From Marinobacter alexandrii (GTDB lineage Bacteria > Pseudomonadota > Gammaproteobacteria > Pseudomonadales > Oleiphilaceae), in the NCBI RefSeq assembly GCF_005871205.1, contig NZ_SWKM01000012.1, positions 496,001 to 560,000 on the forward strand: DNA of 64,000 nt, in the 5' to 3' direction. Below are positions 1 through 8,537 of the stretch, in pieces. Within the stretch, counting starts at the first letter, position 1, and every line of letters starts with the position of its first letter. The notes under the pieces are model-generated. The model searched no databases. It was not told the origin of the DNA and saw nothing but the letters and a program-made list of their open reading frames with translations. A program made the translations under genes and the position numbers.

Positions 1-25
1 TCATCCTTATTGCTGTGGTGATCCC

Positions 26-898
26 ATGCGCCTGATTCTGAGCCGCAAAGGCTTCGATTCCTCAGCCGGAGGCTGCCCGAGTCCGGTGCTGCCGGATGGT
101 TCCCTGTGTGTGTTGCCGATACCCGATGGCCAGTCCCGAATCCGTTACGACGACGTGCGCTTTGGCGAGCGCCGGCTTGGCAAGCTGGCCCGGGATCTCA
201 GCGGCGGCCGGGTTCGGAGCAGAGATGGTGCCCACCTTGATCCCGACGTGCTGGCGGAGGCCTATCCCCGTGCAGAAGGCTGGCGCCCGGTGCTTGGCCA
301 GACCGGTGCTGCCCAGGGCCACCTGCGCAACCAGGGTGTGACGGCCGGAGACCTGTTTCTGTTTTTCGGGGTTTTTCGCCACGCCGAACTCTGGCGTCGA
401 CGCTGGCGCTTTGTGCCCGGCACCAAACCTTTTCATGCGCTCTGGGGCTGGCTGCACATTGGCGAGATTGTGGTTATTGATGCGTTGTCGGAGCAGTCTT
501 TGCCGTGGGCCCGGTATCATCCGCATTTTCACGGTCAGGCCGATCCAGGCAATACTCTGTACCTGGCCTCGAATGGCTTCCAGCTACCGGGTCTGAGCCA
601 GGAACTGCCCGGGGCAGGTGCGTTCACCGAGCTGGAGGCGCCTCAGGTTTTAAGTGACCCTGAGGGCCGGTTACCTACCCAGTGGCGACTGCCCGCCGCC
701 TTTTATCCTGGCGAGGATCGGCCGCCCTTGAGCTACCACACCAAGGCGGACCGCTGGCGGCTGGATGCGCCCTGGTGTTACCTGCAGTGTGCAGCCCGGG
801 GCCAGGAGTTTGTTCTGGATCTGGCGGCTTATCCCGAACTGAATCCCTGGCTGGCTTCGCTGCTCAGAACTGGCCATGGCGACCGGCGCCATCCTTGA
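26..898 (+). CDS. Nmad3-domain protein (nucleotide modification associated domain 3)
   Basis: The 290-residue protein opens with the block ILSRKGFDSSAGGCPSP (residues 4-20) followed by a PDG and LPIPD stretch. I recognise this as the start of the Nmad3 family, a set of cytosolic proteins predicted by comparative genomics to act on or with modified nucleic-acid bases; no reaction is proven. A GDLFLFFGVFR segment lies near residue 110. No membrane segment or signal peptide is visible. The ATG at 26 follows an in-frame TGA at 19-21, which may be the end of an upstream gene cut by the window. Its 3' end overlaps the convergent crotonase gene by 35 bases. No base-modification, restriction or phage gene lies nearby, so its role cannot be read from context. 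Confidence 0.8.
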   Translation: MRLILSRKGFDSSAGGCPSPVLPDGSLCVLPIPDGQSRIRYDDVRFGERRLGKLARDLSGGRVRSRDGAHLDPDVLAEAYPRAEGWRPVLGQTGAAQGHLRNQGVTAGDLFLFFGVFRHAELWRRRWRFVPGTKPFHALWGWLHIGEIVVIDALSEQSLPWARYHPHFHGQADPGNTLYLASNGFQLPGLSQELPGAGAFTELEAPQVLSDPEGRLPTQWRLPAAFYPGEDRPPLSYHTKADRWRLDAPWCYLQCAARGQEFVLDLAAYPELNPWLASLLRTGHGDRRHP

Positions 899-1640
899 AG
901 CGCTTGGCACCCTCAAGCGCTTCCTCAAATACCACCGGATAACCGCCGGCACCCTCGGCCACCAGGGCTTCGTGGGCGCCCAGGTCCCACTGGCGCAGGG
1001 CCGAGGCCCGGTCGGCGAGCAGGCACTTTTGCGGAAAGCCGGCAATGGTTGCAGCCAGATCTTGGGCGGCGTCCAGGGCGGAACCATCGGGCACCACCCG
1101 GTTGGCCAATCCCATGGACAGGGCTTCGTCTGCCTTGACCGGTCGGCCGGTCAGGATCATGTCCAAAGCGTGACCCTGGCCAACAATGCGAGGCAGGCGT
1201 ACGGTGCCGCCATCAATCAGCGGCACGCCCCAGCGTCGGCAGAACACGCCAAAGACGGCAGACTGTTCAGCCACGCGCAGGTCACACATCAGGGCCAGCT
1301 CCAGGCCGCCCGCAACGGCATAGCCCGATACGGCGGCAATCACGGGTTTGGACAGAGACATCCGGGTTGGCCCCAGGGGACCATGACCGATGCCATGGGG
1401 ATCGACTTCGTTACGGCGCTCTGGGTCGTCCAGTGCTCCCAGATCGGCGCCGGCGCAGAAGTTGCCGCCGGCACCGCACAACACCGCGACTTTTGCGGCG
1501 TCGTTCTGTTCAAAGTCGGTGAAGGCCTTGCGCAAAGCGGTCGCTGTGGGTCGGTCGATGGCGTTGCGTTGATCGGGTCGGTTCACGGTGATGGTGACAA
1601 TGCCATTGTCGAGCTCGGTAAGAACGGATGGGGTGGTCAT
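864..1640 (-). CDS. Crotonase / enoyl-CoA hydratase family protein
   Basis: This is a 258-residue cytosolic protein of the crotonase fold, which binds acyl-CoA and stabilises an enolate in an oxyanion hole. Visible blocks are VTVNRPDQRNAID near the N terminus, GAGGNFCAGADL (first oxyanion-hole region) and SGYAVAGGLELALMCDLR (second). The glutamate of GGLELA matches one catalytic Glu of enoyl-CoA hydratase. The second catalytic Glu (the FGQPE position in mitochondrial hydratase) is replaced here by Cys in FGVFC. A standard hydratase mechanism is therefore doubtful; isomerase, hydrolase or another crotonase activity is possible. I chose the ATG at 1640 (MTTPSVL) over the longer frame because the extra 45 residues do not resemble the family. 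It is divergent from the MscS gene with 114 bases between. Confidence 0.88.
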   Translation of the reverse strand: MTTPSVLTELDNGIVTITVNRPDQRNAIDRPTATALRKAFTDFEQNDAAKVAVLCGAGGNFCAGADLGALDDPERRNEVDPHGIGHGPLGPTRMSLSKPVIAAVSGYAVAGGLELALMCDLRVAEQSAVFGVFCRRWGVPLIDGGTVRLPRIVGQGHALDMILTGRPVKADEALSMGLANRVVPDGSALDAAQDLAATIAGFPQKCLLADRASALRQWDLGAHEALVAEGAGGYPVVFEEALEGAKRFKDGAGRHGQF

Positions 1641-1754
1641 GGCTGGGCCCTGCGCAATTGACGTGATTGATCCATAATTTGGTATTAACCCTAAGATAGC
1701 AGGGCGTAGGGCTAACTTGTTGGCCACATGAAAAATTGAAAAAGGATAACAACA

Positions 1755-2900
1755 ATGGCGGACAGCTTTTGGCAAGCCGTGGCTGAACAGCTCAAAAAGA
1801 ATCTCGGGGATTCCCTCGAAGCGTTGGGCGCGGGGGAGGTGGAGTGGACCGATATGGGCGTCGGAGTAATCAGCCAGTTGCTCATTCTGGTCGTTTATCT
1901 CGGCCTCTATGCCGGCATTTACCTTGTGGTGATGGCGGTGCTAAAAGCGGTGGTCGGGCAAAAGCGAAGCAACAGTCACACGTTCGCCCATGTTCGTACT
2001 GGCCTGCGTTATCTGGTCGGGCTCGGTTTCCTGCTGACCGTGCTGGCCCAGTTTGGCGCCACCCCCGAGTTGCTGCAGTCGGTTGCCAAGGCTGGTTTTA
2101 TCGCCTTAGGTTTCTACGTCGGCTGGCTGGTGCTGGGCCGAGTCATCGTTGAATCCATGCAACGCGCCCATCTCGACCCGTCCATCCGTCAGTTGGTGGA
2201 TAACCTGTTTTCAGTGCTGCTGGTTGCCTTCGGTGCGGTCACCGTGCTGGCGCAGTTCGGTTTTGATGTCTTATCCATTGTGGCTGGCCTGGGTATCGTC
2301 GGCATCGCGGTCGGCTTCGCTGCCCAGTCCACCTTGTCCAACTTCATTGCCGGGGTGACGTTGCTGATTGAGCGGCCGTTTCGGATCGGGGATTGGGTTA
2401 CGATCAATGGCCAGGATGGCAAGGTGGTGAAAATTGCCCTCCGTACCACCTGGTTGCGGACCCGGGACAACATCTTCACGATGATTCCGAACGACAGTGT
2501 AGCCTCGTCCGAGATCGTCAATTTCAGCACCGAGGGCGCCATCCGGCTGAATATTCCGGTCGGCATCGCCTACAAGGAATCGGCGGAGGCCGCCCGCAAG
2601 GTCATTATGCCGATACTGGAACAGCATCCAGAGGTGCTGCAGATCGCCGACATGATGCCCAAGGTGATGCTGTCGAATCTGGGCGACTCGTCAATTGATC
2701 TTACCGTTCAGGCCTGGATCGGCCCGGATAACCTCGATGTGCAGCCCAGTATCAAGGCGGAGTTGCTGGAGCAAATTAAAGACGCTCTCGACCATGCCGG
2801 CATAGAAATTCCCTTCCCGCATCTGCAGCTGTTCATTGACGATGCTGAAGGTCTCAAACCGGTCATGGAACCGCTCTACCCGAAACTGGCAGGTCAGTAA
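1755..2900 (+). CDS. MscS-family mechanosensitive ion channel
   Basis: This 381-residue inner-membrane protein has about four hydrophobic segments (near 36-66, 79-101, 105-130 and 146-190). The last continues into the pore-helix pattern GLGIVGIAVGFAAQSTLSNFIAG typical of MscS TM3, broken by Gly and Ala. The MscS beta-domain signature follows (ERPFRIGDWV near 210-220), then a C-terminal alpha/beta domain. Family members open under membrane tension to release solutes during osmotic downshock. The N-terminal 35 residues are hydrophilic, and the total length is a little above E. coli MscS (286), matching the YbdG/YnaI-like or extended MscS groups. The ATG at 1755 is preceded by AAGGATAAC. It stands alone, 44 bases before the methyltransferase. 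Confidence 0.93.
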   Translation: MADSFWQAVAEQLKKNLGDSLEALGAGEVEWTDMGVGVISQLLILVVYLGLYAGIYLVVMAVLKAVVGQKRSNSHTFAHVRTGLRYLVGLGFLLTVLAQFGATPELLQSVAKAGFIALGFYVGWLVLGRVIVESMQRAHLDPSIRQLVDNLFSVLLVAFGAVTVLAQFGFDVLSIVAGLGIVGIAVGFAAQSTLSNFIAGVTLLIERPFRIGDWVTINGQDGKVVKIALRTTWLRTRDNIFTMIPNDSVASSEIVNFSTEGAIRLNIPVGIAYKESAEAARKVIMPILEQHPEVLQIADMMPKVMLSNLGDSSIDLTVQAWIGPDNLDVQPSIKAELLEQIKDALDHAGIEIPFPHLQLFIDDAEGLKPVMEPLYPKLAGQ

Positions 2901-2944
2901 TACCGGCTCAGATACCTATTTCGTCAATCCCGGAGGATGACTCA

Positions 2945-3700
2945 GTGCAGCAACACGCGTTCTATGAAGACAACACCACGCTTGCCCAGTATCTGGAGTT
3001 CAATTACGGCGAGCAGTGGCACGGCGAGCCGAATTTCCCAAAAGAGCTGGCAGATGCGGCCCTGGACGCCATGGACGGCCGTCCTCTGGGACGGGCGCTG
3101 GACATTGGCTGCGCCTGCGGTCGCAGCAGTTTTGAGTTGGCCAGGACCTTTGATCACGTTGACGGCATCGACTTCTCAGCTAACTTCATTCGCAAGTGCA
3201 AGGAGATGGCCACGGACAAGCAGGTTCGCTACGCCCGGCCGGAGGAAGGTGAGCTGGTGAGCTATCACGAACGCACCCTGGCGTCCCTGGGGTTGGAGCA
3301 AACTACGGCACGGGTGGCGTTTCACGAGGGCGATGCCTGTGCTCTCGACTCTTCGTTCGCGGGTTACGACCTGGTGCTGGCCGGCAATCTGATCGACCGG
3401 CTTTATAGGCCTGCGGACTTTCTGACCACCGTGCACGAACGGATCAACGAAGGCGGGTTGCTGGCCATTGCCTCGCCCTACACCTGGATGGAGGAATACA
3501 CGCCCAAGGCTTCGTGGGTGGGTGGTTTCATAAAGGACGGTAAGGAATACACCACGCTCGACGGTCTGAAAGACATGCTGGCGCCGCATTTCCGCCTTCT
3601 CGGCGAGCCGCGCAGTCTGCCATTCGTGATCCGGGAAACCCGGAATAAGTTCCAGCACAGCTTCTCGGAGTTCTCAGTCTGGCAGAAAGTCAGCGCCTGA
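2945..3700 (+). CDS. OvoA C-terminal-type SAM methyltransferase (putative 4-mercaptohistidine N1-methyltransferase)
   Basis: This 251-residue class I SAM methyltransferase carries LDIGCACGRSSFELA (motif I, near residue 46-60) and a DGIDFSANFI acidic-loop region. Its N terminus (QYLEFNYGEQW) and C terminus (NKFQHSFSEFSVW) resemble the methyltransferase that forms the C-terminal third of OvoA. OvoA makes ovothiol A: the N-terminal part joins Cys to His as a sulfoxide, and the C-terminal part methylates the imidazole nitrogen of 5-thiohistidine. Here the methyltransferase is a free-standing gene, and no DinB/FGE-type sulfoxide synthase lies in the window. The start is GTG at 2945, eight bases after GGAGG; an ATG at 2937 is in another frame. 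A rho-independent terminator follows about 125 bases later. The substrate assignment is by family, not proof. Confidence 0.75.
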   Translation: MQQHAFYEDNTTLAQYLEFNYGEQWHGEPNFPKELADAALDAMDGRPLGRALDIGCACGRSSFELARTFDHVDGIDFSANFIRKCKEMATDKQVRYARPEEGELVSYHERTLASLGLEQTTARVAFHEGDACALDSSFAGYDLVLAGNLIDRLYRPADFLTTVHERINEGGLLAIASPYTWMEEYTPKASWVGGFIKDGKEYTTLDGLKDMLAPHFRLLGEPRSLPFVIRETRNKFQHSFSEFSVWQKVSA

Positions 3701-3823
3701 TCAGCAGGGCATTCGCTAGCGTATCGGCGAAAGTGAGTTGTCATCAAAGTGTCACTGGATGGGGCTATTGTTAAGCCTCATCAGGACGATTTGCACTGGT
3801 GTTGTTCATCGTGTGAATGCTTG

Positions 3824-3850
3824 AACCGGGGCTTTTGCCCCGGTTTTTTT
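3824..3850 (+). terminator. Rho-independent terminator after the methyltransferase gene
   Basis: A perfect nine-base stem (AACCGGGGC and GCCCCGGTT, loop TTTT) runs straight into seven T residues on the plus strand. It lies between the convergent methyltransferase and nitroreductase genes and best fits termination of the plus-strand transcript. There is no matching A-run on its left, so it is a weaker terminator for the minus strand. Confidence 0.9.
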
Positions 3851-3858
3851 ATGCCCGC

Positions 3859-4596
3859 CTATTTCAGCCCAAAGCCTTTGCCTTGCAGGAAACCCTGCAT
3901 GTGCGGCCGCAACTTGGTGGTGAACAATGGCTTGAGCTGCTCTGACCAGTTGGTGTCCTTGTTGCCGCCGCTGCGTTCCCGATAATACTCATTCATAGTG
4001 CTGTCGAACCCTGACACCTGCTGTTCCTCCTGATCGTCCCGGTAGTAGTCTTCCATCAGGATACTTTCCACCGGCAGCCGCGGCTTAACCTCCGGGTTCT
4101 GATCGGGGTAGCCCAGGCACATGCCGAATACCGGGTATACATCCTCTGGCAGGCGCAGCAGGCTGCTGACCTCGGCCGGATTGTTGCGGATGCCGCCGAT
4201 GTAGCACAGCCCCAGCCCCTCGGATTCAGCGGCCACGGCGACATTCTGTGCCATCAGGGCGGTGTCGACACTCGCTACTACTAGTTGCTCCGTTGTACCG
4301 CGCACTACCTCGGCGCCTGCGCGCTCGGCTGCGTTGGTAGAGCGTTTCATGTCGGCGCAGAACACCAGGAAGTCAGAGCAGTCGGCAATGTAGGCCTGAC
4401 CACCGGCCAGCTCGGCGATAGCCTGCCGGTTTTCCGGATTGGTTACGTGGATCACGGAGTAGGCCTGAACGTGGTTCGATGTTGCGGCGCACTGCCCGGC
4501 GCGAATCAGCTCGTGCAGAAGCTCGCGGGGGATTTTCTGCTCGGTGAATTTTCGAATCGAGCGGTGGGACTGCAGTAGTTCGATGGTGGCGTTCAT
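3859..4596 (-). CDS. NADPH-dependent oxidoreductase, nitroreductase family (NfsA/FRP-like)
   Basis: A 245-residue cytosolic flavoprotein of the NfsA/Frp group, which uses NADPH and FMN to reduce nitroaromatics, quinones or flavins. The N terminus carries the FMN-binding HRSIRKFTEQ block, followed by AATSNHVQAYSVIHV, a typical FMN-contact region. A later segment, EGLGLCYIGGIRNNP, matches the family's conserved glycine-rich stretch. The C-terminal half (EYYRERSGG, then a basic LRPHMQGFL tail) is typical of NfsA-like proteins. The ATG at 4596 (MNATIELL) is preferred over an upstream frame extension that lacks family residues. It is divergent from the diguanylate cyclase gene. The physiological substrate is unknown. 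Confidence 0.9.
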   Translation of the reverse strand: MNATIELLQSHRSIRKFTEQKIPRELLHELIRAGQCAATSNHVQAYSVIHVTNPENRQAIAELAGGQAYIADCSDFLVFCADMKRSTNAAERAGAEVVRGTTEQLVVASVDTALMAQNVAVAAESEGLGLCYIGGIRNNPAEVSSLLRLPEDVYPVFGMCLGYPDQNPEVKPRLPVESILMEDYYRDDQEEQQVSGFDSTMNEYYRERSGGNKDTNWSEQLKPLFTTKLRPHMQGFLQGKGFGLK

Positions 4597-4739
4597 GGCG
4601 ATCCAGTGTTGGTGAGTGCGTAACAGTGACAATAACGATACCAATCGCTACAAAGCAACCTATCGAATAGTCGATGGGAGCTGCTATTGTCTCGAAAGGC
4701 CATTCCTGCGCGTCATCCAGCCCCATAAACCAGAGCACC

Positions 4740-5918
4740 ATGGAACTGAACATTCATCTGCCAACACTGCTGTTGCTATCGGTCGTCATCAATCTGATGG
4801 TCGGTGGTTTGTTGTGGCTGGTCTATAGGTTGCGAGATCTTCAAGCCTGTTTCCGGCTCTGGGCACTTGCCTGCGTAACCTTTGTTGCAGGCATCGTGCT
4901 GGCTGTTGCTCGCTCTGTTGTGGATGCGCCTCTCGTTACGGAGCTGGCAGCGCACCTGTGTCTGGGCCTGTCACCCTGGTTGGTTCTTGCGGGCATCCAC
5001 AACCTGCTGGGCGTGCCACTGGCAGGTGGAAAAAAATCATCGCGAGTGCTGGTTGTATGCGCCGTGGTCTACGTTGCGGGTCTGTTGGTATCTTATGCGG
5101 GGGACACGTTGGTCCCGCGTTTGCTGACGGCGCTTTGGTCGGCGCTGGTTTTCACTGTCGCGATCTATCGCCTGGCGAGTAGTTCACGCACGCCCAGATT
5201 GCCATTCCGGATACTCCAGACCATCTTTGGTATTCACGGCATCCTGATGATGCTGCAGGTGCTGGTGATTATCACCAGCAGGTGGGAGCTGGTTGGTCTG
5301 GACGTGAATGCCGTTCTGACGTTGATCCTGGCCCATCATCTGTTGCTGGCAACAGCCACCGTCATGGCCCTGCCGCTGCTGGCGTTTACTCAGGCAGAGC
5401 GCAATCTGAAACTGCTGGCAGAGCGCGACGAACTCACGCAACTGTTAAATCGGCGGGCTTTTCTTCAACAAGGCCGCGCGGCGTTCAATCAGGCTCGTGA
5501 ACAGCAGCAGGGGCTGACGGTACTGATGATTGACTTGGACTACTTCAAACAGATTAACGACCGGTGGGGCCACGAGGTGGGCGACAGCGTCCTGAGCTTT
5601 GTCGCAACGATCATGGCCGAGGAGCTGCGGGACAGTGACATTATTGGCCGAATTGGTGGTGAAGAATTTGCGGCCGTTCTAAATACCGGCAGTTGCAAGG
5701 AAGTGGAGGCCGTTACTGAGCGCCTACTGCGGAAAATAGCCGGGCGCGGGCGCTGGGTGGAAGGCCGCCCGCTGAACTTGTCAGCCAGCATTGGTGGTGT
5801 CGTTATCTCGCCACAAACGCACAGCTTCAATGACATGATGCGATCGGCTGATGCGGCCATGTATGAGGCTAAGGACAAGGGCAGAAACCGGGTGGAGTTC
5901 GCACCGATGTCAGGCTGA
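4740..5918 (+). CDS. Membrane diguanylate cyclase (GGDEF protein)
   Basis: A 392-residue inner-membrane protein. The N-terminal 210 or so residues hold six or seven hydrophobic helices with no sensor domain I recognise. A C-terminal GGDEF domain follows, starting around RDELTQLLNRRAF. The catalytic motif is intact as GGEEF (about residues 305-309), and an inhibitory I-site RDSD lies exactly five residues upstream, so both c-di-GMP synthesis and product inhibition are expected. I chose the ATG at 4740 because it starts directly before the first hydrophobic helix; an in-frame start at 4674 adds 22 polar residues. It stands alone. The signal sensed by the membrane part cannot be read from context. 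Confidence 0.92.
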   Translation: MELNIHLPTLLLLSVVINLMVGGLLWLVYRLRDLQACFRLWALACVTFVAGIVLAVARSVVDAPLVTELAAHLCLGLSPWLVLAGIHNLLGVPLAGGKKSSRVLVVCAVVYVAGLLVSYAGDTLVPRLLTALWSALVFTVAIYRLASSSRTPRLPFRILQTIFGIHGILMMLQVLVIITSRWELVGLDVNAVLTLILAHHLLLATATVMALPLLAFTQAERNLKLLAERDELTQLLNRRAFLQQGRAAFNQAREQQQGLTVLMIDLDYFKQINDRWGHEVGDSVLSFVATIMAEELRDSDIIGRIGGEEFAAVLNTGSCKEVEAVTERLLRKIAGRGRWVEGRPLNLSASIGGVVISPQTHSFNDMMRSADAAMYEAKDKGRNRVEFAPMSG

Positions 5919-6237
5919 GAGTCGCGTCCGGGCCATTCAGCATGCGCTTTACCCCATTTCACACAACCCTGCCATCGTCGCGGGCATCTCGCCGACCGAC
6001 TCCACGTAAGACCTGATTCCGTTCACCACGTTTTGCCGATGACCGTAGGTTTTGCCTCTACTTGCGATTCTTGCGAGTTAGGTTTTCCTTGTTTCAGGCG
6101 ACTTGTGGTCTTGCGAAGTTTTTCTGATTTTCGATAACCGGTTTTTTGTCTACCGGCTACAGTGGAGTTATGAGCAATATACATACCTTCCAACTCAGGT
6201 CGTGAGCCGGGGGGATCGTTTTAGTTGGTGGGACGCA
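5919..6237. other. 319-base intergenic stretch before eutB
   Basis: No gene is evident. The stretch contains three copies of the hexamer TTGCGA (6062-6067, 6071-6076, 6111-6116), the first two nine bases apart, which could be a regulator-binding array for eutBC. A CCGG...CCGG inverted pair lies near 6139-6156. No classical terminator follows the diguanylate cyclase. An in-frame extension of eutB (6103-6237) looks non-coding: it shows no family similarity. Confidence 0.5.
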
Positions 6238-7650
6238 ATGAAGCACACATTTTCGCATCAGGTCGGGGGGCGCACCTGGCACTTCCGGAACCTGGCAGAC
6301 CTGATGGCCAAGGCCACACCGGCCCGCTCCGGTGACCGGTTGGCAGGCGTGATGGCAGAGTCGGCGGAAGAGCGTGTGGTGGCTCAGATGAGGCTGGCCG
6401 AACTGCCGCTGAAAGCCTTCCTGTCGGAAGCGCTGATTCCCTATGAGGCAGACGAAGTCACGCGACTGATTATGGATGATCACGATGCCACGGCCTTTTG
6501 GCCGGTCGCTCACCTGACCGTCGGCGATTTCAGGAACTGGCTGCTTAGTGATCATGCCACCCCTGAGGTGTTGGCGGCCCTCAGGCCCGGCCTGACACCG
6601 GAAATGGTGGCCGCGGTCAGCAAGCTGATGCGCAATCAGGATCTGATCCTGGTGGCGCGCAAATGTCGCGTGCAAACCGCCTTTCGCAACACCATCGGCC
6701 TGCCGGGGCATCTTTCCACCCGGTTGCAGCCGAATCACCCCACTGATGATATGGCAGGCATTGCCGCCAGCATTCTGGATGGCCTGCTCTACGGCAGCGG
6801 GGACGCGGTCATTGGCATCAATCCGGCGACTGATAACGTGGCCCAGGCTACTAAGCTAATGCGGCTGACGGACGACGTGATCAGTAAGTACGACATCCCG
6901 ACCCAGTCCTGTGTGCTTACCCACGTCACCAACACCCTGGAGGCGATCGAACTGGGGGCTCCGGTGGATCTGGTGTTCCAGTCCATTGCCGGCACCGAAG
7001 CGACCAACAGCAGTTTCGGGTTCAGCCTGGCGACCCTTCAGGAGGCCCAGGATGCAGCGCTCTCACTCAATCGGGGTACAGTCGGTCGGAACGTCATGTA
7101 TTTCGAAACCGGACAGGGCAGTTCGTTGTCCGCCGACGCCCATCACGGCCTGGATCAGCAGACCTGCGAAGCCCGGGCCTACGCTGTGGCCCGGCGGTTC
7201 AACCCGCTGCTGGTGAACACTGTGGTGGGCTTTATCGGCCCGGAATACCTGTTTGATGGCAAGGAAATCATTCGGGCCGGGCTGGAAGACCACTTCTGTG
7301 GCAAGTTGCTGGGCGTTCCGATGGGGTGTGACATCTGCTACACCAATCATGCCGAAGCGGATCAGAACGACATGGACAACCTGCTGACTCTGCTCGGGGT
7401 GGCTGGCTGTACCTTCATCATGGGCATCCCCGGCTCGGATGACATTATGTTGAACTACCAGACCACCTCTTTCCACGACGCCCTCTACGCCCGCCGAGCT
7501 CTGGACCTGAAGCCGGCGCCAGAATTTGCAGCCTGGCTGGAGCGCATGAACATCTTCGAAGACGTTGCCCGCTACGAGCCCAGCTCGGAACTGCCGCCAG
7601 TGTTCAGAAACAGCCTCAAAGGGGTGTCCGGGGAGGCCGGTCATGACTGA
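6238..7650 (+). CDS. eutB: Ethanolamine ammonia-lyase large subunit EutB
   Basis: The 470-residue large subunit of adenosylcobalamin-dependent ethanolamine ammonia-lyase, which converts ethanolamine to acetaldehyde and ammonia. Family blocks are clear: NTIGLPGHLSTRLQPNHPTDD, the barrel segment YGSGDAVIGINPATDN, the FQSIAGTEATNSSFGF stretch, and MYFETGQGSSLSADAHHG. Length fits the family (about 450-470). The ATG at 6238 was chosen because MKHTFSHQVGGRTWHF is the usual beginning. It overlaps eutC by eight bases, indicating translational coupling of the two subunits. No EutA reactivase, ethanolamine permease, aldehyde dehydrogenase or shell-protein gene lies in the window, so the product must be handled by genes elsewhere. 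Confidence 0.96.
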   Translation: MKHTFSHQVGGRTWHFRNLADLMAKATPARSGDRLAGVMAESAEERVVAQMRLAELPLKAFLSEALIPYEADEVTRLIMDDHDATAFWPVAHLTVGDFRNWLLSDHATPEVLAALRPGLTPEMVAAVSKLMRNQDLILVARKCRVQTAFRNTIGLPGHLSTRLQPNHPTDDMAGIAASILDGLLYGSGDAVIGINPATDNVAQATKLMRLTDDVISKYDIPTQSCVLTHVTNTLEAIELGAPVDLVFQSIAGTEATNSSFGFSLATLQEAQDAALSLNRGTVGRNVMYFETGQGSSLSADAHHGLDQQTCEARAYAVARRFNPLLVNTVVGFIGPEYLFDGKEIIRAGLEDHFCGKLLGVPMGCDICYTNHAEADQNDMDNLLTLLGVAGCTFIMGIPGSDDIMLNYQTTSFHDALYARRALDLKPAPEFAAWLERMNIFEDVARYEPSSELPPVFRNSLKGVSGEAGHD

Positions 7651-8473
7651 TCACAGCAAAGATCTTGTTACTGCTAATATCTGGCGCCAACTGCGCCACT
7701 ATACCGATGCCCGTATTGGTCTGGGGCGGGCCGGGATAAGCCTGCCAACGTCAGAACTGCTGGAGTTCCAGCTTGCCCATGCCCGGGCCCGGGACGCGGT
7801 GCACTTCCCGCTGGCGGTGGGTCAGTTGGTGGAATCCCTAAGCCATTTGGCCAGCACGGCTATTGTCTCCGAGCCGGTGTGCCTGCATAGCCAGGCAGCA
7901 GACCGATTTACCTACTTGCAGCGTCCCGACCTCGGGCGACGCTTGTCGCAATCCGCCCAGGACGCACTGTTGGCTGCCCAGAATCCGGAGGAGCCTGCGC
8001 CCGATCTGGCCGTGGTGATTGTGGACGGCCTGTCGTCCTCGGCGGTTCAGGCCAATGTCACTCCCTTCCTTGAGTGCTTTCTGGGCGATCTCAAGCAGGC
8101 ATGCCAGTCGTGGCGGTTGGCCCCCCTGACCATTGTTCAGCAGGGCCGGGTCGCCATTGGCGATGAAATCGGCGCTCTGTTGCGGGCGCGCATGGTTGTG
8201 GTGCTCATTGGCGAACGCCCGGGCCTGAGTGCGCCTGACAGCCTGGGCATCTACCTGACCTTCGGGCCGAAAGCCGGCCTGTCAGACGCCCACCGAAACT
8301 GTATTTCCAATGTCCGGTCTGCCGGACTCCGCTTTGAAGATGCCAGCCAACGCCTTCTGTACCTGATCCAAGAGGCCGACCGCCTGAAGTTGTCAGGAGT
8401 CGGGCTGAAAGACCGGACCGAAGAGGTGGTGATCGAGAACAACCAAGCCAATAACAATTTTCTGACCAACTAA
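7643..8473 (+). CDS. eutC: Ethanolamine ammonia-lyase small subunit EutC
   Basis: A 276-residue small subunit that helps bind adenosylcobalamin and completes the EutBC active site. Conserved features include the N-terminal YTDARIGLGRAGISLPT, QLAHARARDAVH, a central LAVVIVDGLSSSAVQ, and a C-terminal ERPGLSAPDSLGIYLTFGPK followed by DAHRNCISNVR. These are characteristic of EutC. The ATG at 7643 lies inside the end of eutB. The last 20 residues are Asn-rich and probably disordered. No terminator hairpin with a T-run is visible in the 64 bases before the next (convergent) frame. Confidence 0.95.
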   Translation: MTDHSKDLVTANIWRQLRHYTDARIGLGRAGISLPTSELLEFQLAHARARDAVHFPLAVGQLVESLSHLASTAIVSEPVCLHSQAADRFTYLQRPDLGRRLSQSAQDALLAAQNPEEPAPDLAVVIVDGLSSSAVQANVTPFLECFLGDLKQACQSWRLAPLTIVQQGRVAIGDEIGALLRARMVVVLIGERPGLSAPDSLGIYLTFGPKAGLSDAHRNCISNVRSAGLRFEDASQRLLYLIQEADRLKLSGVGLKDRTEEVVIENNQANNNFLTN

Positions 8474-8537
8474 ACCTGAGAGATTTGGAAAATGTACAGG
8501 TCCAATAGTGTTGGTGGGCTGGATTGCCTCAAAAGGG

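Noticed and set aside
876..1661. A 261-residue plus-strand open frame
   Set aside because: It lies antisense to the crotonase-like gene, which has clear family motifs; the plus frame shows none.
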